NCBI RefSeq assembly: GCF_013359695.1
Contig: NZ_JABFMU010000013.1
Span: 49,813-113,812, forward strand
Origin: Pseudomonas sp. C2B4
GTDB taxonomy: Bacteria; Pseudomonadota; Gammaproteobacteria; Pseudomonadales; Pseudomonadaceae
Direction of reading: 5' to 3'
DNA length: 64,000 nt
Shown: piece after piece, positions 36,704 through 44,184 of the stretch
How positions within the stretch are numbered: the first letter of the stretch is position 1
Layout of the letters: each line of letters begins with the position of its first letter
The notes under the pieces: generated by a model
What the model was told of the DNA's origin: nothing
Databases searched by the model: none
Seen by the model: the letters and a program-made list of their open reading frames with translations, nothing else
Program-made: the position numbers and the translations under genes

Positions 36704-37522
36704 TTATTCGGCTCGGGCTCGCACGTGAATCGCTGCGAACGGCTCATTCTGCACCAGCTCGACCAAGGATTCCTTGACCAGCTCGAGGACTGCCATAAAG
36801 GTCACTACCACGCCCAGCCGCCCTTCCTCGGCGGTGAACAGCTCGACGAAGGGCACGAAACCGCCGCCCTTGAGTCGCTCGAGTACATCGCTCATGCGTT
36901 CGCGGGTGGACAACGCCTCGCGGCTGACCTGGTGGCTTTCAAACATGTCGCCACGGCGCAACACCTCGGCCATGGACAGCAACAATTCGGAAAGGCGCAC
37001 GTCGGGCAACAATTTTCGCGCCCGGGCTTCCGGCGCATCGAGCTTGGGCACCACCACATCACGACCGACACGGCTCAAGCCATCGATGCCTTCGGCAGCG
37101 GCCTTGAAGCGCTCGTACTCCTGCAAGCGGCGGATCAGTTCGGCGCGCGGGTCTTCTTCCTCGTCCTCGACCGTTTCGGCCCGGGGCAGCAGCATCCGCG
37201 ACTTGATCTCTGCCAGCATCGCGGCCATCACCAGGTATTCCGCGGCCAGCTCCAGGCGCACCGACTGCATCAACTCGACATAGCCCATGTACTGGCGGGT
37301 AATTTCCGCCACCGGGATGTCGAGGATGTTGATGTTCTGCTTGCGGATAAGGTACAGCAGCAGGTCGAGCGGGCCTTCGAAGGCCTCGAGAAAGACTTCC
37401 AGCGCGTCCGGCGGGATATACAGGTCCAGCGGCATCTCCATGACCGCCTGGCCATAGACCATGGCGAAGGGCAGCTCTTGCTGGGCTCCGGCCTGACTGT
37501 CGACGGGTTCTACTGCAGACAT
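36704..37522 (-). CDS. scpA: Segregation and condensation protein A
   Basis: A 272-residue kleisin subunit of the SMC-ScpAB condensin. The N-terminal FEGPLDLLLYLIRKQNINILDIPV and the DUF-like EYLVMAAMLAEIKSRMLLPR are textbook ScpA; the C-terminal winged helix (ERLKGGGFVPFVELF, VVTFMAVLELVKE) closes the ring against the SMC ATPase head. It has a 30-residue N-terminal leader absent from Firmicutes proteins. Its ATG touches the stop of the yciO-type gene with no gap, so the order rnm, yciO, scpA, scpB looks like one operon. Confidence 0.94.
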   Translation of the reverse strand: MSAVEPVDSQAGAQQELPFAMVYGQAVMEMPLDLYIPPDALEVFLEAFEGPLDLLLYLIRKQNINILDIPVAEITRQYMGYVELMQSVRLELAAEYLVMAAMLAEIKSRMLLPRAETVEDEEEDPRAELIRRLQEYERFKAAAEGIDGLSRVGRDVVVPKLDAPEARARKLLPDVRLSELLLSMAEVLRRGDMFESHQVSREALSTRERMSDVLERLKGGGFVPFVELFTAEEGRLGVVVTFMAVLELVKESLVELVQNEPFAAIHVRARAE

Positions 37523-38152
37523 CTAGGCCTCGGCCATGAACGGCGCAGGGTCGCCGCAACCGGCGCGGATGACTTCCGGCTCACCGTCGGCGAGGCTGAT
37601 CACGGTAGACGCCTTGATACCGCCGAAACCGCCGTCGATGATCAGGTCGACCTGATGTTCGAGCAGCTGGCGCATTTCATAGGGATCGGTAAGCGGATCT
37701 TCATCGCCGGGCATGATCAGGCTCACGCTCATCAGCGGCTCACCCAACTCGGCCAACAACGCCAGGGCGATCGGATTGCTCGGCACCCGCAGGCCGATGG
37801 TGCGTTTTTTCGGGTGCAACAACAGCCGCGGGACTTCACGGGTGGCATTGAGAATGAAGGTGTAGGGCCCCGGCAAATGGGCCTTGAGAATACGGAACGT
37901 GCCGGTATCGATCTTGGCGAACAGCCCCAGTTGCGACAGGTCGCTGCAGATCAACGCAAAGTTGTGCTTCTCATCCAGTTGACGCAGGCGTCGAACGCGT
38001 TCCACGGCGACCTTGTCACCGATCTGACAACCAATGGCGTAGGACGAGTCTGTGGGATATATCACCACCCCGCCGTTGCGAATGATCTCGACAGCCTGTT
38101 TGATCAGGCGCGCTTGCGGGTTTTCCGGATGAATCTGGAAAAATTGACTCAC
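37523..38152 (-). CDS. yciO: YciO/Sua5-family protein (threonylcarbamoyl-AMP synthase-like)
   Basis: A 209-residue YrdC/Sua5/YciO-fold protein. The GTG at 38150-38152 preceded by AGGTAGAG gives the normal family start SQFFQIHPENPQ; an upstream ATG in frame would overlap rnm and add 13 residues. Core motifs are VVIYPTDSSYAIGC, LPGPYTFIL and IGLRVPSNPIALALL. YrdC and Sua5 make threonylcarbamoyl-AMP for the t6A base of tRNA; YciO paralogues are often weak or inactive in this reaction, so the activity is uncertain. It lies 13 bp after rnm and abuts scpA. Confidence 0.9.
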   Translation of the reverse strand: MSQFFQIHPENPQARLIKQAVEIIRNGGVVIYPTDSSYAIGCQIGDKVAVERVRRLRQLDEKHNFALICSDLSQLGLFAKIDTGTFRILKAHLPGPYTFILNATREVPRLLLHPKKRTIGLRVPSNPIALALLAELGEPLMSVSLIMPGDEDPLTDPYEMRQLLEHQVDLIIDGGFGGIKASTVISLADGEPEVIRAGCGDPAPFMAEA

Positions 38153-38165
38153 ATTCTCTACCTGT

Positions 38166-39029
38166 TCAGACGGCGGCAATAATTGGGTCATGTTTGAACC
38201 GACACCACAGTGGCGGCAGATCATCCGGGAGCGGGCGGTATTCACCGATCTCGGACCAGCCTCCAGGGCCATGAAAATCACTGCCGGCGCTGACCAGCAG
38301 ACCGAACTCGCGGGCCAGAATGGCCAGGCTGCCCACTTGCTCGGCAGGCTGATGGCCATTGACCACCTCGATCGCGTGGCCCCCTGCTTGAATATAGTCG
38401 GCAATCAGCCGGCGACGCTTGCTGCGGGTGAATTCATAGTGACAGGGGTGCGCCAGACTGACCCAGGCCTTGGCTGCGCGCAGGGTTTCGACGGTTTCTT
38501 CCAGGGTGGGCCAGTGCTGCTTGACATCCCCGAGCTTGCCAGCGCCCAGCCATTTGCGAAACGCCTCGGCGCGATCCTTGACGAAGCCTTCGCGTACCAT
38601 CCAGTCGGCGAAGTGCGGCCGGGCCGGCGCGTTACCGCTGTCGCCCAGTTCCTGCTGGATTTCCCGGGCGCCTTCCAGAGCGCCGGGCATGCCCTTCAAT
38701 GCCAGCTTGCGACTTATTTCTTCGGATCTAAGCCAGCGACCATCGTGCAATTTGGCAATCGCCTCGACCAACGGCGCGGCATTGACGTCGAAACCGTAGC
38801 CGAGCACATGAATGGTCGCACCGCCCCAGGTACAGGACAATTCGACGCCATTGACCAGATGCATCCCCAGCGCACTCGCAGCGCTGCGTGCCTCTTCGAG
38901 GCCCTCCAGGGTGTCGTGATCGGTCAAGGCCAAGACCCGCACGCCGTTCTCGAACGCACGCGCAACCAGAACCGCAGGCGCGAGAGCGCCATCGGAGGCC
39001 GTGCTATGGCAGTGCAAATCAACATTCAC
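38166..39029 (-). CDS. rnm: PHP-domain 3',5'-nucleotide phosphatase/5'-3' exonuclease (RNase AM/YciV)
   Basis: A 287-residue PHP-domain hydrolase. Metal ligands are visible at DLHCHST and LTDHDT near the N-terminus, and later in SLAHPCHY and GSDFHGPG. YciV-type proteins remove 3'-phosphate from 3',5'-bisphosphonucleotides and trim the 5' ends of 5S and other rRNAs. I use the GTG at 39027-39029, giving VNVDLHCHS; the only earlier in-frame start is a TTG. It is divergent from yciB, 87 bp away, and begins the operon with yciO and the scp genes. Confidence 0.88.
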   Translation of the reverse strand: MNVDLHCHSTASDGALAPAVLVARAFENGVRVLALTDHDTLEGLEEARSAASALGMHLVNGVELSCTWGGATIHVLGYGFDVNAAPLVEAIAKLHDGRWLRSEEISRKLALKGMPGALEGAREIQQELGDSGNAPARPHFADWMVREGFVKDRAEAFRKWLGAGKLGDVKQHWPTLEETVETLRAAKAWVSLAHPCHYEFTRSKRRRLIADYIQAGGHAIEVVNGHQPAEQVGSLAILAREFGLLVSAGSDFHGPGGWSEIGEYRPLPDDLPPLWCRFKHDPIIAAV

Positions 39030-39116
39030 TAGGCTTTGTAACCTCAAATCAGCTGGCGCTATCGCGCGCCCATATGTTTGTTATTATGCCGCCACATCCT
39101 GCTTCTGGCTGCCACT

Positions 39117-39713
39117 GTGAAACAATTCATCGATTTCATCCCGCTCCTGCTCTTTTTCATCGTCTTCAAAATCGATCCACGGGTCGTCGACATTGCCGGC
39201 CACGAGGTAACTGTAGGCGGTATTTACAGCGCTACCGCGATGCTGATCATCAGTTCGCTGGTGGTCTACGGCACGCTGTTCATCAAGCAGCGCAAACTGG
39301 AGAAAAGCCAGTGGCTGACGCTCGTCGCCTGCCTGGTCTTCGGCAGCCTGACCCTGGCCTTCCACAGCGAAACCTTCCTGAAGTGGAAAGCCCCGGTGGT
39401 CAACTGGCTGTTTGCCCTGGGCTTCATCGGTAGCCATTTCATCGGTGACACCCTGCTGATCAAGCGCATCATGGGCCACGCGCTGACCCTGCCGGAGCCG
39501 GTGTGGACACGCCTGAACATCGCCTGGATCGTGTTTTTCCTGTTTTGCGGTGCCGCCAACCTGTTCGTCGCGTTCACCTTCCAGAGCTACTGGGTCGACT
39601 TCAAGGTCTTCGGCAGCCTGGGCATGACGCTGATATTCCTGGTCGGCCAGGGCATCTACCTGTCCCGCCATCTGCATGACACCGATACCACATCGCCTAA
39701 AACCGAGGACTGA
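39117..39713 (+). CDS. yciB: Inner membrane septation protein YciB
   Basis: A 198-residue membrane protein with five or six hydrophobic segments, starting at a GTG ([18 protein letters not shown]), the family start. [17 protein letters not shown] and [16 protein letters not shown] are conserved. YciB (also called IspZ or septation protein A) interacts with the elongation and division machinery in E. coli. An upstream in-frame extension is hydrophobic but not conserved. The next gene begins one base after the stop, so yciB and yciI are cotranscribed. Confidence 0.93.
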   Translation: MKQFIDFIPLLLFFIVFKIDPRVVDIAGHEVTVGGIYSATAMLIISSLVVYGTLFIKQRKLEKSQWLTLVACLVFGSLTLAFHSETFLKWKAPVVNWLFALGFIGSHFIGDTLLIKRIMGHALTLPEPVWTRLNIAWIVFFLFCGAANLFVAFTFQSYWVDFKVFGSLGMTLIFLVGQGIYLSRHLHDTDTTSPKTED

Positions 39714-39714
39714 C

Positions 39715-40014
39715 ATGCTTTACGCAATCGTTGCCACAGACGTCGCCAATTCCCTGGAAGCCCGCCTGGCCGCACGGCCTGCACACCTTGAGCGCCTGCA
39801 AGTGCTCAAAGGCGAAGGTCGTATCGTACTGGCCGGTCCGAACCCGGCGATCGACAGCAACGATCCGGGCGCGGCGGGTTTCACCGGCAGCCTGATCGTC
39901 GCCGAATTCGATTCCCTCAGCGCCGCACAGGCCTGGGCCGATGCCGACCCGTACATCGCAGCCGGCGTCTACGCCAACGTTTCGGTCAAGCCGTTCAAGC
40001 AAGTCCTCCCGTAA
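39715..40014 (+). CDS. yciI: YciI family protein
   Basis: A 99-residue cytosolic ferredoxin-like-fold protein starting [20 protein letters not shown] and containing AGPNPAIDS and the segment [15 protein letters not shown]. YciI proteins resemble muconolactone isomerases but have no proven reaction; the His-Asp pair seen in some members is not obvious here. It starts one base after yciB and completes a two-gene operon. Confidence 0.92.
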   Translation: MLYAIVATDVANSLEARLAARPAHLERLQVLKGEGRIVLAGPNPAIDSNDPGAAGFTGSLIVAEFDSLSAAQAWADADPYIAAGVYANVSVKPFKQVLP

Positions 40015-40135
40015 CTTTCTTCTCGCAATTCCCCTGCGCGGTGAACCTTATTGGTTCATCGCGCTCTCAATCGCTCATTATTCTCGTTTGCCGGCCGACA
40101 ACTTCCCAATACTCGTATTGGAATCAGGAGTCGCG

Positions 40136-40549
40136 ATGCGCAAAGGTCCGTTGTGTCTGATGTTGGTCACGTTGTCGATCGTGGCCCCCGCCCACGGTGA
40201 AGAACACGCCGAGGGCGCGAGCTCCACGCCTCTGTCCCTGAGCGCCGGCAGCCAGATAAACGAGTTGCAGCAGCGTTTGAAAGAAAGCGAGCGGCAGCGG
40301 GAGGAATTGAGCAAACAACTGCAGAATGTCGATGGCGAACGCGAAAGCGCCCAACTGGCCCGGTTGCGCCAGGAAAACCAGCGCTTGAAGCTGCAACTGC
40401 GCGAAGCCCAAGCGGGAAGTTCGACTCCACGGTGGCTGACTGATCAGCAACAGTGGTTCGTCATCGGCGCCGGAGTTGCGCTATTAGCCCTGCTCTGCGG
40501 TATCTTCGCCAGTGGTGCAAGTCGAAAACGTCGACAATGGCTAAATTGA
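40136..40549 (+). CDS. Exported coiled-coil protein with C-terminal membrane anchor
   Basis: A 137-residue protein with a signal peptide (cut near APAHG), a heptad-patterned coiled coil at about 40-90 (INELQQRLKESERQREELSKQ), and one transmembrane helix near the C-terminus (FVIGAGVALLALLCGIFA) followed by a basic tail. The layout matches the membrane anchor of TIGR04211/YgiM-type proteins without their SH3 domain. The function is unknown. It ends seven bases before cpxR, so it may be cotranscribed with the Cpx genes and act at the envelope. GGAG lies just before the ATG. Confidence 0.75.
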   Translation: MRKGPLCLMLVTLSIVAPAHGEEHAEGASSTPLSLSAGSQINELQQRLKESERQREELSKQLQNVDGERESAQLARLRQENQRLKLQLREAQAGSSTPRWLTDQQQWFVIGAGVALLALLCGIFASGASRKRRQWLN

Positions 40550-40556
40550 GTGAGTC

Positions 40557-41234
40557 ATGAGCGAGCTGTTACTAATTGATGATGATCAGGAGCTGTGTGA
40601 GCTCCTGAGCAGTTGGCTGGGCCAGGAAGGCTTTCAGGTGCGCGCCTGTCACGATGGCCAGAGCGCCCGCCGTGCATTGGCCGAAACCGCCCCGGCCGCC
40701 GTGGTGCTGGATGTGATGCTGCCGGATGGCAGCGGCCTGGAACTGCTCAAGCAGTTGCGCAGCGATCACCCGGACTTGCCGGTGCTGATGCTTTCGGCGA
40801 GGGGTGAACCACTGGACCGCATCCTCGGCCTGGAACTGGGTGCCGACGATTATCTGGCCAAACCCTGCGATCCGCGAGAACTGACAGCCCGTTTGCGCGC
40901 CGTATTGCGCCGCAGCCACCCTGCGGCAGTCTCCAGTCAGATGGAACTGGGCGACCTGTGTTTCAGCCCCGTACGAGGCGTCGTCAGCATCGATGAGCAG
41001 GAGTTTACCCTCACCGTTTCCGAAAGCCGCTTGCTGGAAGCCCTGCTCAAGCAACCTGGCGAGCCACTGGACAAACAGGAACTGGCGCAGATCGCCCTCG
41101 GTCGCAAGCTGACCCTGTACGACCGTAGCCTCGACATGCACGTGAGCAACCTGCGCAAGAAAATCGGTCCGCATCCCGATGGCCGTCCGCGCATCGTCGC
41201 CCTGCGCAGCCGCGGTTATTACTACAGCCTGTAG
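40557..41234 (+). CDS. cpxR: CpxR-type response regulator
   Basis: A 225-residue OmpR/PhoB-class regulator. The receiver domain has the acidic pair Asp8-Asp9, phospho-acceptor Asp52 (VVLDVMLP) and Lys102 (LAKPCDP). The DNA-binding winged helix is at about 130-223 (LTVSESRLLEALLKQPGEPLDK). It lies with a CpxP-like gene and a CpxA-like kinase, which is the basis for calling it CpxR; CpxR governs envelope stress and, in P. aeruginosa, efflux pumps. It begins seven bases after the coiled-coil gene. Confidence 0.92.
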   Translation: MSELLLIDDDQELCELLSSWLGQEGFQVRACHDGQSARRALAETAPAAVVLDVMLPDGSGLELLKQLRSDHPDLPVLMLSARGEPLDRILGLELGADDYLAKPCDPRELTARLRAVLRRSHPAAVSSQMELGDLCFSPVRGVVSIDEQEFTLTVSESRLLEALLKQPGEPLDKQELAQIALGRKLTLYDRSLDMHVSNLRKKIGPHPDGRPRIVALRSRGYYYSL

Positions 41235-41261
41235 GTTTTGTCAGGTCCGCGGAAAATCATC

Positions 41262-41277
41262 TTTACCCAAGCTTTAC
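41262..41277 (-). promoter_or_regulatory. CpxR box upstream of the cpxP-like gene
   Basis: TTTAC-N6-TTTAC on the plus strand is GTAAA-N6-GTAAA on the minus, matching the CpxR consensus GTAAA-N4-8-GTAAA. It lies 82 bp before the CpxP-like ATG, a sensible activator position. Confidence 0.7.
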
Positions 41278-41359
41278 GCTTCGCTGACCGCCGCTGACCT
41301 TGATCTCCGTAATCTGCACACATCCGGAACGTACCGGGAATGAGACAAGGAGATTCACC

Positions 41360-41809
41360 ATGCGCAAGACTCTTATCGCTCTGATGTTCGCCGCCGCCCT
41401 GCCGACCGTTGCCATGGCCATGCCTGAAGGCGCCGGCCCTATGGGTGGCCCGATGGATGGAGCGCGCCACGGCGGTCAGATGCACGGCATGCACGGTAAA
41501 GGCCCGTACAGTCAGCTGGACCTGAGCCGCGAACAGCGCGAGCAGATCCGCAAGATCATGGGCGAGCAGATGCACGAGCGTAAGCAAGTCGTCGACAAAT
41601 ACCTGGAGAAACTCTCGCCAGCCGACCAGAAAGCCATGAAAGACGAAATGGCCGCCAACCACAAGAAAGCCGAAGCCGATGTACGGGCTCTGCTGAAACC
41701 GGATCAACAGAAGAAATTCGACGAAATCCAGAAGAAGCAGGCTGAGCGTCGCGCTGAATGGGCCGAGTTCAAGGCGTGGAAAGCGCAACAGGCGCAAAAA
41801 GCGCAATAA
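41360..41809 (+). CDS. cpxP: CpxP/Spy-family periplasmic chaperone-like protein
   Basis: A 149-residue protein. A signal peptide ends near AMA-MPEG, then a Met/Gly/His-rich segment (MHGMHGKG) that could bind metal. The helical core with the LTxxQ-like motif LSREQREQIRKIM and PDQQKKFDEIQKKQAE follows. CpxP/Spy proteins bind misfolded proteins and damp CpxA signalling; the Met/His stretch would fit copper or zinc. It lies between cpxR and cpxA and behind a CpxR box, which makes a feedback loop plausible. ATG 41360 has AAGGAG upstream; earlier codons in frame do not begin the signal peptide. Confidence 0.88.
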   Translation: MRKTLIALMFAAALPTVAMAMPEGAGPMGGPMDGARHGGQMHGMHGKGPYSQLDLSREQREQIRKIMGEQMHERKQVVDKYLEKLSPADQKAMKDEMAANHKKAEADVRALLKPDQQKKFDEIQKKQAERRAEWAEFKAWKAQQAQKAQ

Positions 41810-41819
41810 TGGCCTAACC

Positions 41820-41850
41820 CTGACCCAACGGCTGAACACCGTTGGGTCTG
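41820..41850 (+). terminator. Weak terminator-like hairpin after the cpxP-like gene
   Basis: Stem GACCCAACG/CGTTGGGTC without a proper T-run. It may attenuate rather than stop transcription into cpxA. Confidence 0.4.
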
Positions 41851-41866
41851 ATGCCACTCGAATTAA

Positions 41867-42016
41867 TGTGGGAGCGAGCCTGTGGCGAGGGGATTTATCC
41901 CCGCTCGGCTGCGAAGCAGTCGTAAATCCTGACAACACGATGTGGCTGCAGGAATGCTGGGGCCGCTTCGCAGCCCAACGGGGATAAATCCCCTCACCAC
42001 AGGCCGCTCCCACAAG
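41867..42016. repeat. Composite REP pair of a different subfamily
   Basis: Arms at 41867-41917 and 41961-42016 contain GTGGCGAGGGGATTTATCCCCGCTC and its inverse, in place of the short core of the other copies. Each arm carries its own palindrome (GGGGATTTATCCCC), and GCTGCGAAGC/GCTTCGCAGC adds a third stem. It sits between the cpxP-like gene and cpxA. Confidence 0.85.
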
Positions 42017-42044
42017 GATTTGCATCGGTTTTAGAGGAATTTCT

Positions 42045-43388
42045 GTGCGCTCATTGTTCTGGCGTATCCTGGCCAGCTTCTGGCTGGCCATCGCACTGGT
42101 TGCAGGGCTGTCGATTTTGCTCGGGCACATGCTCAACCAGGATGCGTGGATTCTCAGTCGTCACCCGGGCCTCAACACCCTGCCCGAACAATGGACGCAA
42201 ACCTACGAATCAGAAGGCGAAGAAGCCGCCCAGGACATTCTGGAACAGCGCAAACGCCAGTATCACATCGACGTGCAGGTGCTCAACGAAAGTGGCGATC
42301 CTGTGGTGCGCGGCACCTTCCCTCGCCGCGCGGCGGCCTTCGAAGCGCGGCAGAACAATGATGACCGGCGCTTGCCATGGCGGCGTCTGACCGCTGAATA
42401 CACCAGCGAAAAAACCGGCGACACCTACCTTCTGATCTACCGCATTCCCCACCCGGAACTCGATGCCTGGCATCGTGAAAGCCTGCTCTGGCCATTGAGT
42501 GCGCTGGGTATCGCCCTGGTGGTGCTGACCTTGTTCAGCCTGTTGGTGACCTTTTCCATCACCCGTCCGCTCAGCCGTCTGCGCGGCGCGGTGCATGATC
42601 TGGGACAGACCACCTACCAACAGAACAGCCTGGTCAAACTGGCCAATCGCCGAGACGAATTCGGGGTACTGGCCAACGACTTCAACCGTATGGGTGCGCG
42701 CTTGCAAAGCCTGATTGGCAGCCAGCGACAGCTACTGCGAGACGTGTCGCATGAACTGCGTTCGCCCCTCGCCCGACTGCGCATTGCGCTGGCCCTGGCG
42801 GAGCGAGCTACACCCGAAGAACGGCAAAAACTCTGGCCACGCCTGACCCGTGAATGTGATCGGCTCGAAGCCTTGATCAGTGAAATCCTGGTACTGGCGC
42901 GGGTCGATGCCGATAACGCCAGCGCCGAAGAGGTCGATCTGAACGCCCTGCTCACAGGGCTGCAACGGGATGCGCAGCTGGGTTCGCCCGAGCAGAACGT
43001 TCGACTTGAGGCCGAGCCGCAACTGAACCTCAGGGGCTGGCCAACCATGATCGAGCGTGCCGTGGACAACCTGCTGCGCAACGCCCAGCGGTTCAACCCG
43101 GTGGGCGGGCAACCGATCGAAATGCAGGCAATGCGTCAGGGTGAGCGGGTTGTGGTGACCGTTCGCGATCATGGTCCGGGGGTCGACGCCGAACATTTGA
43201 ATCAACTTGGCGAGCCGTTCTACCGGGCGCCCGGACAAACAGCGGCCGGTCATGGCCTGGGACTGGCCATTGCCCGCCGTGCGGCGGAACGGCATGGCGG
43301 CAGCCTGGTGCTGGCCAATCACCCGGAGGGCGGGTTTATCGCCAGCCTGGAATTGCCGTTGGTGCCAGGGGCCATCACCCAACCCTGA
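42045..43388 (+). CDS. cpxA: CpxA-type sensor histidine kinase
   Basis: A 447-residue inner-membrane kinase, starting at a GTG (GAGGAAT upstream). TM1 is at about 9-28, a periplasmic domain runs to about 150, and TM2 is at about 150-172, followed by a HAMP linker. The phospho-acceptor is His236 in RDVSHELRSPLARL. The ATPase domain has the N box (NLLRNAQRFN), G1 (DHGPGVD) and G2 (GHGLGLAIAR). It pairs with the CpxR-type regulator 800 bp upstream; the periplasmic domain would be the CpxP contact. A REP-rich spacer separates it from the cpxP-like gene. Confidence 0.92.
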   Translation: MRSLFWRILASFWLAIALVAGLSILLGHMLNQDAWILSRHPGLNTLPEQWTQTYESEGEEAAQDILEQRKRQYHIDVQVLNESGDPVVRGTFPRRAAAFEARQNNDDRRLPWRRLTAEYTSEKTGDTYLLIYRIPHPELDAWHRESLLWPLSALGIALVVLTLFSLLVTFSITRPLSRLRGAVHDLGQTTYQQNSLVKLANRRDEFGVLANDFNRMGARLQSLIGSQRQLLRDVSHELRSPLARLRIALALAERATPEERQKLWPRLTRECDRLEALISEILVLARVDADNASAEEVDLNALLTGLQRDAQLGSPEQNVRLEAEPQLNLRGWPTMIERAVDNLLRNAQRFNPVGGQPIEMQAMRQGERVVVTVRDHGPGVDAEHLNQLGEPFYRAPGQTAAGHGLGLAIARRAAERHGGSLVLANHPEGGFIASLELPLVPGAITQP

Positions 43389-43391
43389 CTC

Positions 43392-43484
43392 CTTGTGGGA
43401 GCGAGCCTGCGCGCGAACAGGTCAGCACATCCGACATCTATGTGTCAGACCTACCGCTTTCGCGAGCAGGCTCGCTCCCACAGG
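43392..43484. repeat. REP inverted pair after cpxA
   Basis: Arms at 43392-43417 and 43457-43484, 39 bp apart. The left arm has one base change in the core (CCTGCGCGCGAA). It lies between convergent stops. Confidence 0.85.
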
Positions 43485-43496
43485 GGAATTACGGTG

Positions 43497-44063
43497 TCAG
43501 GCATTGCCCGGCCAGGTGCTGACAAATTCCGCCAGATCCACCTTCTCCGCCACACGCGGTTCTTTCAGCGGCGTGCCGAGGTAAAGGAACGCAATCACCT
43601 TCTCCCCTTCCGCCAGCCCCAACCCTTTGGCCACATGCGGCGAGTAGGCCAGATCACCGGTACGCCACACCGCGCCAATGCCTTGCGCATAGGCCGCCAG
43701 CAAAATGCCGTGCGCCGCGCATCCAGCCGCCAGCATCTGCTCGGATTTCGGGTATTTGACGTGATCCTGCAACCGGGCAATCACCACGACGACCAATGGC
43801 GCGCGCAGTGGACCGTTGCGCGCCTTGTCGATGGCCGCCTCGGTCACTTCGCCCTCCTGCAGCTTCGCCGCTTCAGCCAGCAACTCGCCCATTTGCTCAC
43901 GCGCCGCGCCTTCGACGGTCAGAAAGCGCCAAGGCTGCAAGTGACCGTGATCCGGCGCGCGCATGGCCGCGGCAAACAACACGTCGCGCTGCGCTTGAGT
44001 CGGTGCCGGCTCGACCAGTCGCGGGACGGAAACACGGTTGAGCAAAACGTCGAGAGCCTGCAT
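43497..44063 (-). CDS. Nitroreductase-family protein (YdjA-like)
   Basis: A 188-residue FMN-binding nitroreductase of the small YdjA type. Its signature segments RAPDHGHLQPWRF and AIDKARNGPLRAP near residues 36 and 80, and the C-terminal FLYLGTP, align with E. coli YdjA. Such enzymes use NAD(P)H to reduce nitro or other groups; the physiological substrate is unknown. It stands alone on the minus strand, convergent with cpxA. Confidence 0.9.
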   Translation of the reverse strand: MQALDVLLNRVSVPRLVEPAPTQAQRDVLFAAAMRAPDHGHLQPWRFLTVEGAAREQMGELLAEAAKLQEGEVTEAAIDKARNGPLRAPLVVVVIARLQDHVKYPKSEQMLAAGCAAHGILLAAYAQGIGAVWRTGDLAYSPHVAKGLGLAEGEKVIAFLYLGTPLKEPRVAEKVDLAEFVSTWPGNA

Positions 44064-44184
44064 CGGCCACCTCCAGAAAAAAATGTGCGGCTATTCTAGC
44101 TGTAACTACCAAGGCAGTGCCGGTTTACATGCCCTGCCCCGCAGGTAGAATGGCGCCCTTCCCTATTGCAGCCGAGCGGATTTC

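Noticed and set aside
38153..38404. N-terminal extension of YciO
   Set aside because: The open frame overlaps rnm and is its shadow; the GTG at 38152 has the ribosome site and gives the family length.
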